64,000 nt of DNA from the NCBI RefSeq assembly GCF_014251635.1, contig NZ_CP059194.1, positions 496,001-560,000 on the forward strand, read 5' to 3'. The position numbers and the translations under genes are program-made. This DNA comes from Blattabacterium cuenoti (lineage in GTDB: Bacteria > Bacteroidota > Bacteroidia > Flavobacteriales > Blattabacteriaceae). The notes below the pieces were generated by a model. The model worked only from the letters and a program-made list of their open reading frames with translations, ran no database searches and was not told the origin of the DNA. How positions within the stretch are numbered: the first letter of the stretch is position 1; every line of letters begins with the position of its first letter. Below are positions 44,979-53,575 of this stretch, one piece after another.

Positions 44979-47120
44979 ATGCCAGATATAGTAAAAGAAA
45001 CCATATCTATGAAAGATGGTCGTACTATCGTTATAGAAACAGGAAGATTAGCTAAACAAGCAGATGGAGCCGTTACAGTCCGTGCAAAAAATACGATGCT
45101 TTTGGCAACTGTGGTCGTATCCAAAGAAACAAGAAATGAAATCAATTTTTTGCCTTTAACAGTAGATTATAGAGAAAAATATTCTGCTGGAGGGAAGATT
45201 CCTGGAGGTTTTATTAAAAGAGAGGGAAGACCTTCTGACGAAGAAATTTTGACAATGAGATTAGTAGATCGCGTTTTAAGACCTACATTTCCGGATTCTT
45301 TTAAAAGAGAAATACAAGTTATGATTTCATTACTTTCATATGATAAAACTGTTTTACCAGATGGATTAGCAGGATTAGCTGCATCAACAGCTTTATCTGT
45401 AGCAGGAATTCCTTTTAATGGGCCTATATCAGAAATACGTATTATACGTTTAAATGGGAAATTCATTATTAATCCTCGTTTAGATCAGTTAAAAAATGCG
45501 GATATAGATTTGATAGTAGGAGCTTCAAATCGTTCTATTATTATGATAGAAGGAGAAATGAAGGAAATAAAAGAAAATGAATTTTTGGAAACTTTGATTA
45601 TAGCTCATGAAGCTATAAAATTACAAATAGATGCTCAAATCCGTTTAGTTGATAAATTATCAAAGAATCGTTTTTTTTTCTTTGATGATCAAGAATCAAT
45701 AAATACTTCAGAAGAAAATAAAAGATTAAAAAAAGAACTTTTTTTATTTTCACATGATAAAATTGAAAATATTTATCAAAATTTTGTAGATAAAAAAACT
45801 AGATCTATTCAAGAGAAAATTGTACTAAATGATTTTAAAAAAAATTTTTTAAAAGAAGAAGAACTAGAGAAAAAAGAAACTATTGTTGAACAATTTTTTG
45901 AAGAAATTATAAAAAATATAATTAGAAATTTAGTTTTAAAAAAAGGAGTACGATTAGATGGCCGAACTAGTAAACAAATACGCTCAATATCTAGTTTAGT
46001 TGATTATTTACCTGGAGTACATGGTTCTGCTTTATTTTCAAGAGGAGAGACTCAATCTTTAACTACAGTAACATTAGGATCATCTTTAGATGCTAATAGG
46101 ATTGATAATGTTATTATAGAAAATCAGGAGAAATTCTATTTACATTACAATTTTCCACCTTTTTCAACAGGAGAAATACGTTCTATAAGAGGGGTTTCTA
46201 GACGTGAAGTTGGTCATGGAAATTTAGCTCAACGGGCATTAAAAAATATTATCCCTAATAATCCATATACAATTCGTGTTGTTTCCGATATCCTAGAATC
46301 TAATGGTTCATCTTCTATGGCTACAGTTTGTGCCGCCAGTTTAGCATTAATGGATGCAGGGATTCCTATAGAAAATCCTGTTTCCGGAATTGCTATGGGA
46401 GTATTTATGGAAAATGAAAATAAAGTTATTATATCAGATATAATAGGAGAGGAAGATCATTTTGGAGATTTAGATTTCAAAATAACAGGAACTAAGTATG
46501 GAATTACAGCTTGTCAAATGGATGTGAAAACAATGCAAGGAGTAACATTCGATCTCATTAATCAAATTTTAATGCAAGCTTTAGAAGGACGTATTTTTAT
46601 TTTAAAAAAAATGTTAGAAATTTTACCTGAATATCGAAAAAAAATAAAACCGAATGCTCCAAAAATATATACTTTTAATATACCCAAAGATTTTATAGGT
46701 TCGGTTATAGGTCCAGGTGGAAAAGTTATTCAAGAAATACAATCATGTACAAATACAAACATACTAATTGAAGAAAAGGGGGATTTAGGTTGCATTGAAA
46801 TTATTGGAAAAGATGATGAAAAAATAGAGAAAGCCATCAATAGAATTAAAGAAATAGCTTTTGTTCCTGAATTAGGAAAAGTTTATAAAGCAAAAGTAAA
46901 ATCTATAAAAGATTTTGGTGCTTTTGTTGAAATATCTAAAGGAGTTGAAGGGTTGCTGCATATTTCGGAAATAGGATGGAAAAGATTAAAAAATATAGAA
47001 GAAGAATTCCATATAGGAGATATTATTGACGTTAAATTTATGGGAATGGATGAAAGAAATAAGAAAATGAAACTCTCTAGAAAAATACTTTTACCCCGTC
47101 CTGGAAAAAAAAATGAATAA
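44979..47120 (+). CDS. pnp: Polyribonucleotide nucleotidyltransferase (PNPase)
   Basis: Phosphorolytic 3'-5' exoribonuclease and RNA polymeriser. Two RNase PH domains flank an alpha-helical linker: the first opens with GRTIVIETGRLAKQADGAV, the second with GVRLDGRTSKQIRSI and contains the catalytic region around ISDIIGEEDHFGDLDFKITGT. KH (IGSVIGPGGKVIQEI) and S1 (KVYKAKVKSIKDFGAFVEI) domains close the protein. At 713 residues it is full length. It overlaps the frame of the upstream-start version of rpoD by 8 bp. Confidence 0.97.
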   Translation: MPDIVKETISMKDGRTIVIETGRLAKQADGAVTVRAKNTMLLATVVVSKETRNEINFLPLTVDYREKYSAGGKIPGGFIKREGRPSDEEILTMRLVDRVLRPTFPDSFKREIQVMISLLSYDKTVLPDGLAGLAASTALSVAGIPFNGPISEIRIIRLNGKFIINPRLDQLKNADIDLIVGASNRSIIMIEGEMKEIKENEFLETLIIAHEAIKLQIDAQIRLVDKLSKNRFFFFDDQESINTSEENKRLKKELFLFSHDKIENIYQNFVDKKTRSIQEKIVLNDFKKNFLKEEELEKKETIVEQFFEEIIKNIIRNLVLKKGVRLDGRTSKQIRSISSLVDYLPGVHGSALFSRGETQSLTTVTLGSSLDANRIDNVIIENQEKFYLHYNFPPFSTGEIRSIRGVSRREVGHGNLAQRALKNIIPNNPYTIRVVSDILESNGSSSMATVCAASLALMDAGIPIENPVSGIAMGVFMENENKVIISDIIGEEDHFGDLDFKITGTKYGITACQMDVKTMQGVTFDLINQILMQALEGRIFILKKMLEILPEYRKKIKPNAPKIYTFNIPKDFIGSVIGPGGKVIQEIQSCTNTNILIEEKGDLGCIEIIGKDDEKIEKAINRIKEIAFVPELGKVYKAKVKSIKDFGAFVEISKGVEGLLHISEIGWKRLKNIEEEFHIGDIIDVKFMGMDERNKKMKLSRKILLPRPGKKNE

Positions 47121-47133
47121 AAAGAAAAAAAAT

Positions 47134-47997
47134 ATGAGACAACTTAAAATTACTAAACAAGTAACAAATCGTGAATCTGAATCGTTAGATAAATATCTTC
47201 ACGAAATAGGAAAAATTCCATTATTAACTCCAGAAGAAGAAGTAGAATATGCTCGTAGAGCAAGAGAAGGGGACGATACTGCTATAGATAAGCTCGTAAA
47301 TGCCAATTTACGTTTTGTTGTTTCTGTTGCAAAACAGTATCAAAATCAAGGTTTAAGTTTATGTGATTTAATTAATGAAGGAAATTTAGGTTTAATAAAA
47401 GGAATATTACGTTTTGATGAAACAAGAGGTTTTAAATGCATATCATACGTTGTTTGGTGGATTAGACAAGCTATTTTACAAGCTATCGCTGAACAATCAC
47501 GTTCTATTAGACAGCCTACAAATAAATTAGCTTTATTAAACAAAATACTGAAAACTCTCGCTCAACTAGAACAAGAATTGCAAAGAACCCCTTCTGCAAG
47601 AGAAATAGCAGAATATTTAGATATGAATGAGAAAGATGTTGAAGAATCTATAAAAAACTCAGGAAGACATGTTTCAATGGATGCTCCATTAATAGAAGGA
47701 GAAGATTCTAATTTATATGACTTAGTTCGATCTGATGAATCTCCTCGTCCAGACGAACATTTAGAAAAAGAATCTTTACGTAAAGATATAAGAAGAATTT
47801 TAGAAACTTTAAGTGAGAGAGAACGGAGGGTTATCATTTTACATTTTGGATTAAATGGATCTCCACCTATGACTTTAGAAGAAGTGGGGCAATCTTGCGA
47901 TTTAACAAGAGAACGTGTAAGACAAATTGAAAGTATAGCTTTAAAAAGACTAAAACACTCTTCTAGAAGCAAAATATTAAAACCTTATTTAGGTTAG
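47134..47997 (+). CDS. rpoD: Primary RNA polymerase sigma factor RpoD/SigA
   Basis: Housekeeping sigma-70. Regions 1.2-4.2 are present: LDKYLHEIGKIPLLTPEEEVEYARRA, region 2 with NLRFVVSVAKQYQNQGLSLCDLINEGNLGLIKG and KCISYVVWWIRQAILQAI, and region 4 ending LTRERVRQIESIALKRLKHS. Region 1.1 is missing, as in other Bacteroidota. The frame is open to an ATG at 47113 inside pnp, but the family start MRQLKITKQVTNRE corresponds to the ATG at 47134, giving 287 residues. It would read TAnnTTTG-type promoters. Confidence 0.95.
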   Translation: MRQLKITKQVTNRESESLDKYLHEIGKIPLLTPEEEVEYARRAREGDDTAIDKLVNANLRFVVSVAKQYQNQGLSLCDLINEGNLGLIKGILRFDETRGFKCISYVVWWIRQAILQAIAEQSRSIRQPTNKLALLNKILKTLAQLEQELQRTPSAREIAEYLDMNEKDVEESIKNSGRHVSMDAPLIEGEDSNLYDLVRSDESPRPDEHLEKESLRKDIRRILETLSERERRVIILHFGLNGSPPMTLEEVGQSCDLTRERVRQIESIALKRLKHSSRSKILKPYLG

Positions 47998-48010
47998 TTA
48001 GAACTAAACG

Positions 48011-48084
48011 CGACCTCGAAGGGACTCGAACCCATAACCTTCTGATCCGTAGTCAGATGCTCTATCCAATTAAGCTACGAGGCC
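48011..48084 (-). tRNA. tRNA-Arg(ACG)
   Basis: Minus-strand cloverleaf of 74 bases: acceptor GGCCTCG with CGAGGTC (one G-U), D-arm GCTT/GAGC, anticodon stem TCTGA/TCAGA with loop CTACGGA (anticodon ACG), T-stem ATGGG/CCCTT with a T-T mismatch at the second pair, discriminator G, and no encoded CCA. The ACG anticodon would need A34-to-inosine editing by TadA to read CGC and CGA. It lies between the ends of rpoD and tpiA. Confidence 0.93.
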
Positions 48085-48110
48085 CATGATACATGATACA
48101 AATATACTAA

Positions 48111-48869
48111 CTAAGATTGAACTATTTTCAAAAATTTTTCAAGTTTCATAGACGACTTCCCGACAAGTCCCCCATCTATATCCTTTTGAGAAAAAAAATT
48201 TTTTGCATTAAAATCATTAACACTTCCTCCATATAAAATAGATATTTTATTAGAAATATTTTCTCCATATTTATTAAAAAATAAAGAACGAATAAATTCA
48301 TGCATTGTCTGAGCTTGTTCAAATGTAGCGTTTGTTCCTGTTCCAATTGCCCATACTGGTTCATAAGCTATATAAAAAGATTTTATTTCATCCGATGAAC
48401 AATGAAAAACAGTTTCTTTTAATTGATTTTTAACAACTTCAAATTGTTTATTGTTCGATCTTTCTAAAAATGATTCTCCTACGCAAAAAATAATATTAAA
48501 ACTATATTTCAATGCTATTTTTATTTTTTCTAGTAAAACATTATTTTTTTCGAAAAAAAATTCTCTACGTTCACTATGTCCTAGTATAACTTTTTGAACT
48601 CCTATAGATTTTAACATAGAAGCAGATACTTCTCCTGTATAGGATCCTTTATCTTTTTGATAAATATTTTGAGCCGCAATATTTAAAGTTGTTCCTTGCA
48701 AAATTTGATTTGAAATATGTAAAAAAGGAAAAGAAGGTGCTATAATAATTTCTTTATTATGATTTATTTTTCTCTCAAAAACAATTTTTAAAAAATTTCT
48801 AATAAAAGAAGTTGTTTCATGAAAGTCATAATTCATTTTCCAATTTGCAATAACTGTCTTTTTTCTCAT
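48111..48869 (-). CDS. tpiA: Triosephosphate isomerase
   Basis: Interconverts dihydroxyacetone phosphate and glyceraldehyde-3-phosphate. Catalytic residues are visible: Lys11 in IANWKMN, His98 in LGHSERREFF, Glu170 in AYEPVWAIGTG, with the phosphate loops SILYGGSVN and DGGLVGKSS. At 252 residues it is normal. It is transcribed after the DUF1599 gene with a 50-bp gap and is followed by tRNA-Arg after 26 bp. Confidence 0.97.
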   Translation of the reverse strand: MRKKTVIANWKMNYDFHETTSFIRNFLKIVFERKINHNKEIIIAPSFPFLHISNQILQGTTLNIAAQNIYQKDKGSYTGEVSASMLKSIGVQKVILGHSERREFFFEKNNVLLEKIKIALKYSFNIIFCVGESFLERSNNKQFEVVKNQLKETVFHCSSDEIKSFYIAYEPVWAIGTGTNATFEQAQTMHEFIRSLFFNKYGENISNKISILYGGSVNDFNAKNFFSQKDIDGGLVGKSSMKLEKFLKIVQS

Positions 48870-48919
48870 TTTTATATAAATATTTTTAAATATAAATAAA
48901 AATTGTAATTTTTTTTAGA

Positions 48920-49426
48920 TTACAGATTTTTTCTTAATAAGAAAATGATTTCGACTAACATTTTAAAACAAAATTTTTCTAATTCTTTGAATAAAATTTG
49001 TTTTCTATTTTTTTTTAAAAAAAATATTTTTTTCAAAATAAGATTTATAGAAAACTTATTTGAAGTTTTGTCCACATATATATAATTTTTTATTTTTTTT
49101 ATTTTTTCGTTATATATCAAAATCACATCATTATGTGATATTTTATGAAAATTTGATGTAAAAAAAACATCCAATTTGATTAAAATAATTATTAAATAAT
49201 TTATGATATCTATATACGTATCTGTTATTTTTTCTTCTTTAATTTTTTGAAATCCTTTTAATTGAATATTCTTAATCCGAATTATTTTAATTAAAACTTG
49301 ATCTATTATGGAATAATTATGAAAAAATTTCCATGATAACCCATAATCTTCTAATTTTTTTAAAAAAAGTTTCCTACATTTTTGAATAATAAAAATAAAA
49401 TCAAGATCAAGAGAAGAATGATTCAT
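48920..49426 (-). CDS. DUF1599 domain protein
   Basis: Conserved protein of the DUF1599 (nucleotide-modification-associated) group, recognised from KCRKLFLKKLEDYGLSWKFFH, the IRIKNIQLKG segment, and the DTYIDIINYLIIILIKLD helix. The usual family fold repeats such a module twice; here the second copy at about residues 95-168 is strongly diverged, and the protein is 168 residues. No function can be assigned. The order tpiA, DUF1599, folP, cdaA is common to Flavobacteria, so the block is ancestral. Confidence 0.78.
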   Translation of the reverse strand: MNHSSLDLDFIFIIQKCRKLFLKKLEDYGLSWKFFHNYSIIDQVLIKIIRIKNIQLKGFQKIKEEKITDTYIDIINYLIIILIKLDVFFTSNFHKISHNDVILIYNEKIKKIKNYIYVDKTSNKFSINLILKKIFFLKKNRKQILFKELEKFCFKMLVEIIFLLRKNL

Positions 49427-49467
49427 ATCATTTAATTTTATAACAAATTACAATAAATAGTTTTTCA

Positions 49468-50301
49468 ATGATAATTAATTGTGCGGGCACTTTATTGCAT
49501 TTAAAAGAACCAAAAATAATGGGAATAGTTAATTTAACTCCTGATTCCTTTTATAATAGTGGAAAGTTATGTTCCGAATATAGTATATTACAACATGTTG
49601 GTGCATTATTAAATGAAGGTTCTGATTTTATAGATATTGGAGCTTGTTCCACACGACCAGGATCTAAATCAGTAACGGAAAAAGAAGAAATAAAAAGAGT
49701 TATCAAACCTATTCGTGGCATCATAAAAAATTTTCCAAATGTTAAAATTTCTATAGATACCTTTCGTAGTGAAGTTGCTAGAATAGCGGTGGAAGAAGGC
49801 GCTATAATGATAAATGATATATCAGGAGGAAAATTAGATAAAAATATGTTTCCTTTGTTAGGAAAATTAAAAATTCCATATATATTAAATCATATGAAAG
49901 GGATTCCAGAAAATATGCAGAAATATCCATATTATCATGAAAATATAATAATAGAAATCAATAATTTTTTTTCGAAAAAAATTTACTGTTTAAAAAAATA
50001 TGGAATTCAAGATATCATTTTAGATCCTGGATTTGGATTTGGAAAAACAATAGAACATAATTTTCAATTATTAAAACACCTATCTTTATTAGGATTTCAA
50101 GATTATCCGATTCTAGTTGGCGTTTCTAGAAAGTCTATGATCAAATTCATTTTAAAAACTTCTTATGAAAAATCATTAAATGCAACTTCCATTATTCATA
50201 CTATAGCTCTTTTAAATGGAGCAAAATTTTTACGTGTACATGATGTAAAAGAAGCTGTAGAATGCATTAAATTAGTACAATATTATAGAAAAATTTTATA
50301 A
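49468..50301 (+). CDS. folP: Dihydropteroate synthase
   Basis: Joins p-aminobenzoate to dihydropterin pyrophosphate in folate synthesis, the target of sulphonamides. MGIVNLTPDSFYNSG (residues 18-32), DIGACSTRPGSK, ISIDTFRS, NDISGG and ILDPGFGFGKT are the successive TIM-barrel motifs. At 277 residues it is full length. It is divergent from the DUF1599 gene and followed by cdaA. Confidence 0.96.
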   Translation: MIINCAGTLLHLKEPKIMGIVNLTPDSFYNSGKLCSEYSILQHVGALLNEGSDFIDIGACSTRPGSKSVTEKEEIKRVIKPIRGIIKNFPNVKISIDTFRSEVARIAVEEGAIMINDISGGKLDKNMFPLLGKLKIPYILNHMKGIPENMQKYPYYHENIIIEINNFFSKKIYCLKKYGIQDIILDPGFGFGKTIEHNFQLLKHLSLLGFQDYPILVGVSRKSMIKFILKTSYEKSLNATSIIHTIALLNGAKFLRVHDVKEAVECIKLVQYYRKIL

Positions 50302-50323
50302 TTCACTAATACTTGTATTATTT

Positions 50324-51115
50324 TTGCGTGAAGCTTTTTTTTCATTATTACATTTATTGAAAATTTCTTTCATTGATATTTTAGATATTTTTCTGGTAAC
50401 CATTATTCTATTTCAAGTATACAGATTGGTTTACAGGACTGCCGCTTTAAATATTTTTTACGGTATCATTGCGACTTTTATTTTTTGGAAAGTAGTAGAA
50501 ATTTATAAAATGAAACTTCTCAGCATAGTTATAAGTGCTTTTTTTAAAGGAGGTTTTTTAGCTTTGATCATTGTATTCCAACCAGAAATTAGAAAGTTTC
50601 TTCTCATAGTAGGAAGCAAAATTTTTTTTAAAAAATTTATATTTTCTCTCTTTAAAAAATCAGGAGTTTCAATTAAAACGGAAACTATAGATAGCATAGT
50701 GAATGCTTGTGCTATTTTTTCTGGAGATAAAACAGGGGTTTTAATGGTTATTCAATTACATCAAGATTTAAAAGAATTTATTCAAAATGGAGATGAAATG
50801 GATGCTAAAGTCAATATTTCTATTTTAGAAAGCATTTTCTATAAAAATAGTCCATTACATGACGGAGCTGTAGTCATTGTCGAAAATAAAATAATAAAAA
50901 CAAGAGCAATTCTTCCTGTTTCTTACAATAAAGAAATTCCATCTCGTCTTGGATTACGACATAGAGCTGCTATTGGATTATCTGAAAAAACGGATGCGAT
51001 ATGTCTTGTTATATCCGAAGAAACAGGTTACATATCTTATATAAAAGATCAAAAAAGAACTGTCATCACTAATATTAATAATTTAAAAATGAAACTTGAA
51101 AAAGATTTACTATAA
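50324..51115 (+). CDS. cdaA: Diadenylate cyclase CdaA
   Basis: Makes the second messenger c-di-AMP from two ATP. Three N-terminal transmembrane segments (about residues 19-35, 41-58, 70-85) precede the DAC domain, which holds DGA (180-182) in SPLHDGAVVIVENK and RHR (212-214) in LGLRHRAAIGLSE, the catalytic motifs. The start is given as a TTG at 50324, since no ATG precedes the first helix; a TTG at 50357 is an alternative. It lies 22 bp after folP. No c-di-AMP phosphodiesterase or receptor is recognised in the window. Confidence 0.94.
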   Translation: MREAFFSLLHLLKISFIDILDIFLVTIILFQVYRLVYRTAALNIFYGIIATFIFWKVVEIYKMKLLSIVISAFFKGGFLALIIVFQPEIRKFLLIVGSKIFFKKFIFSLFKKSGVSIKTETIDSIVNACAIFSGDKTGVLMVIQLHQDLKEFIQNGDEMDAKVNISILESIFYKNSPLHDGAVVIVENKIIKTRAILPVSYNKEIPSRLGLRHRAAIGLSEKTDAICLVISEETGYISYIKDQKRTVITNINNLKMKLEKDLL

Positions 51116-51151
51116 TTAAATTCTTGATTTAAAAAATACATTATATGATTT

Positions 51152-52450
51152 ATGAATATTCAAAATATATATCAATTGTATTCTATTTCTTCTGGAATAG
51201 AAATAAATAGTAAAAAAGTTAAAAAAGGATCTATCTTTATAGCTTTAAGAGGAAAAAATTTTGATGGGAATCAATTTGCATATGAAGCGATTTCAAATGG
51301 AGCAATGTTAGCTATAGTTGATGATAAAAAATATGCTTTTTGCGGAAAAATTATTTTCGTGTACAATACATTATATTTTTTGCATGAATTAGCTATGTAC
51401 CATAGATATAGATTGTATCACGTCCCTATTATAGCAATAACTGGAAGTAATGGAAAAACCACTACAAAAGAACTGACTAAAGTTATTCTTGCTAAAAAAT
51501 ATAAAAAAGTTCATTCCACCATAAATAATTTCAATAATCATATAGGAATTCCGTTAACTATACTTTCTATGCCTAGAGATACACAAATATCTGTAATGGA
51601 AATCGGAGCAAATCATGAAAAAGAAATAGAGAAAATGTGTCGGATTATAAATCCAGATTATGGATATATTACAAATTTTGGAAGAGCTCATTTAGAAGGA
51701 TTTAAAAGTATAGAAGGAATTATACGCAGCAAATTAGAATTATATGATTTTTTAAAGAAAAATAAGAAAGTAATATTTATCAATGGAGATGATTCTATTC
51801 AATTATATAATAGTATAGGAACGAATAGATATATCTTTTCAGGAACAAAAAAAAAAAAAACAGATGTAAATATTGAATATTCATGGGGAAACAACATCAA
51901 AAAGTCGGCTTTATACATTAAAAATATAAAAATTATTTCTCCTTTAATAGGAAATTACAATTTATATAATATCGCTTCTGCTATAACTATTGGGACATAC
52001 TTCAAAGTTCCTTTAAAAAAAATGAAAGAAGCGGTAGAAGAATACATTCCTAATAATTATCGTTCTCAAATTTTAATGAAAAATAATATAAAAATTATTA
52101 TAGATTGTTATAATGCAAATCCGACTAGTATGATCGAAGCTCTTGCCTTTTTTAACAATATACAAGGGCACAAAACCATAATATTAGGAGATATGTTGGA
52201 ATTAGGGCCATTTTCTAAGAATGAACATGAAAAAATTATTTCCTTTATAAAAAAAAGCAACATTAACATTGCTTTCTTAATTGGAAACATTTTTTTTAAT
52301 ACAAAAAAAACGTCCTATAAAATAAAAAATTTTATAAACAAAAAAAATTTTGTTGAATGGATTCAGAAATCTTCTATTCAAGAAACAGATTATATTCTTA
52401 TTAAAGGTTCTAGAAAAATGGAACTAGAAAGCCTTATTTGTTTAATTTAA
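51152..52450 (+). CDS. murF: UDP-MurNAc-tripeptide--D-alanyl-D-alanine ligase
   Basis: Adds D-Ala-D-Ala to the muropeptide precursor. The N-terminal substrate domain has SSGIEINSKKVKKGSIFIALRG, the ATP site is ITGSNGKTTTKEL (about residues 97-109), and the C-terminal domain has DCYNANPTSMIEAL. At 432 residues it is normal. A homopolymer of 14 A at 51847-51860 encodes four Lys within the central domain and may cause slippage. Ddl, in this window, makes its substrate. Confidence 0.96.
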   Translation: MNIQNIYQLYSISSGIEINSKKVKKGSIFIALRGKNFDGNQFAYEAISNGAMLAIVDDKKYAFCGKIIFVYNTLYFLHELAMYHRYRLYHVPIIAITGSNGKTTTKELTKVILAKKYKKVHSTINNFNNHIGIPLTILSMPRDTQISVMEIGANHEKEIEKMCRIINPDYGYITNFGRAHLEGFKSIEGIIRSKLELYDFLKKNKKVIFINGDDSIQLYNSIGTNRYIFSGTKKKKTDVNIEYSWGNNIKKSALYIKNIKIISPLIGNYNLYNIASAITIGTYFKVPLKKMKEAVEEYIPNNYRSQILMKNNIKIIIDCYNANPTSMIEALAFFNNIQGHKTIILGDMLELGPFSKNEHEKIISFIKKSNINIAFLIGNIFFNTKKTSYKIKNFINKKNFVEWIQKSSIQETDYILIKGSRKMELESLICLI

Positions 52451-52453
52451 ATT

Positions 52454-52485
52454 TTTGTATATTTAATCTTATAAGATTAAATTTG
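52454..52485 (+). promoter_or_regulatory. Bacteroidota-type promoter of pdhA
   Basis: TTTG at 52454-52457 and TAAATTTG at 52478-52485 match the -33 (TTTG) and -7 (TAnnTTTG) boxes with a 20-bp spacer, the expected distance. The predicted transcription start would lie about 30-40 bp before the pdhA ATG at 52526. Confidence 0.6.
52461..52482. promoter_or_regulatory. 22-bp perfect palindrome in pdhA promoter
   Basis: The half-site ATTTAATCTTA (52461-52471) is followed directly by its exact complement (52472-52482). It fills the spacer and overlaps the -7 box of the pdhA promoter, a position suited to a repressor operator. Alternatively it is the weak hairpin ending murF transcription. Confidence 0.5.
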
Positions 52486-52525
52486 TATACTATACGATGA
52501 TTATTTCATAAAATTTTTCTTTATA

Positions 52526-53518
52526 ATGAAGGAAATTACCACAAAAACCTATATCAAGTGGTTTAAAGATATGTCTTTTTGGAGAAAATTTGAAGACAAA
52601 TGTCGTTCCCTATACTTAAAACAAAAAATTAGAGGATTTTTACATTTGTATAATGGACAAGAAGCGATCCCTGCTGGATTAACTCATGCAATGGACTTGT
52701 CTAAAGATAAAATTATAACCGCTTACAGATGTCATATTTTACCTATTTCTATGGGGGTTGATCCAAAAAAAGTAATGGCGGAACTTTTAGGAAAAAAAAC
52801 AGGAACTTCTCATGGAATGGGAGGTTCTATGCATATTTTTAGTAGAAAACATCGTTTTTATGGTGGGCATGGAATTGTAGGCGGACAAATTCCGTTAGGA
52901 GCTGGAATTGCTTTTGCTGATAAATATTTTAATAGAAAAGCTGTAACCCTGACTATTATGGGAGACGGAGCAGTAAGACAAGGATCTTTACATGAAACAT
53001 TCAATATGTCTATGTTATGGAAACTTCCTGTTGTTTTCATATGTGAAAACAATAAATATGCAATGGGGACTTCTGTAAAAAGAAGTAGTAATATAGAAGA
53101 AATTTATAAAATAGGAAAGTCATATGGGATTCCTTCTTATCCTGTAGATGGAATGGATCCAAAAAAAGTATCACAAGTCGCTTATACTGCTATAGAAAGA
53201 GCTAGAAAAGGAGAAGGCGCTACTTTTTTAGATGTTAAAACATATAGATATAGAGGGCATTCCATGTCTGATTCTGAGTTGTATCGTAGTAAAGAGGAAG
53301 TTCATTTATACAAGAAAAAAGATCCAATTTTAAAATTAAAAAATATTATCATTCAGAATGAATGGGAAACCATAGAAAATTTAAATGAAATAGAAAATGA
53401 AGTTAAAAAAAAGGTAGAATCTTGTGTCGAATTTGCAGAAAAATCAGATTTTCCTTCTTTAGAAAAAATGTATAATGTAGTTTATCATGAAACAAATTAT
53501 CCTTTTCTAGATAAATAA
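52526..53518 (+). CDS. pdhA: Pyruvate dehydrogenase E1 alpha subunit
   Basis: Thiamine-diphosphate-dependent decarboxylase subunit. YNGQEAIPAGL, TSHGMGGSMH, the ThDP motif IMGDGAVRQGSLHETFNMS with CENNKYAM, and the phosphorylation-loop equivalent YRYRGHSMSD are all present. At 330 residues it is complete. The E2 gene follows after 57 bp; the E1 beta gene is not between them and must be elsewhere, as in other Flavobacteria. Confidence 0.95.
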   Translation: MKEITTKTYIKWFKDMSFWRKFEDKCRSLYLKQKIRGFLHLYNGQEAIPAGLTHAMDLSKDKIITAYRCHILPISMGVDPKKVMAELLGKKTGTSHGMGGSMHIFSRKHRFYGGHGIVGGQIPLGAGIAFADKYFNRKAVTLTIMGDGAVRQGSLHETFNMSMLWKLPVVFICENNKYAMGTSVKRSSNIEEIYKIGKSYGIPSYPVDGMDPKKVSQVAYTAIERARKGEGATFLDVKTYRYRGHSMSDSELYRSKEEVHLYKKKDPILKLKNIIIQNEWETIENLNEIENEVKKKVESCVEFAEKSDFPSLEKMYNVVYHETNYPFLDK

Positions 53519-53525
53519 ATCTAGA
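53506..53525 (+). terminator. Weak hairpin at the pdhA 3' end
   Basis: Arms TCTAGAT (53506-53512) and ATCTAGA (53519-53525) surround a 6-base loop that includes the pdhA stop, and TTTTT follows at 53531. It could attenuate transcription between pdhA and the E2 gene; the short stem makes this uncertain. Confidence 0.3.
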
Positions 53526-53575
53526 TAAAGTTTTTCCTTCGTATTCATAAACAAACATATATAAAAATAAAAATA

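Noticed and set aside
47113-47133. Upstream ATG for rpoD inside the pnp end
   Set aside because: The conserved sigma start MRQLKITKQ lies at 47134; the seven upstream residues are only Lys and Asn.
47562-47972. 136-codon open frame antisense to rpoD
   Set aside because: It mirrors a conserved sigma-factor gene, has no recognisable family, and is a shadow of that gene's codon use.
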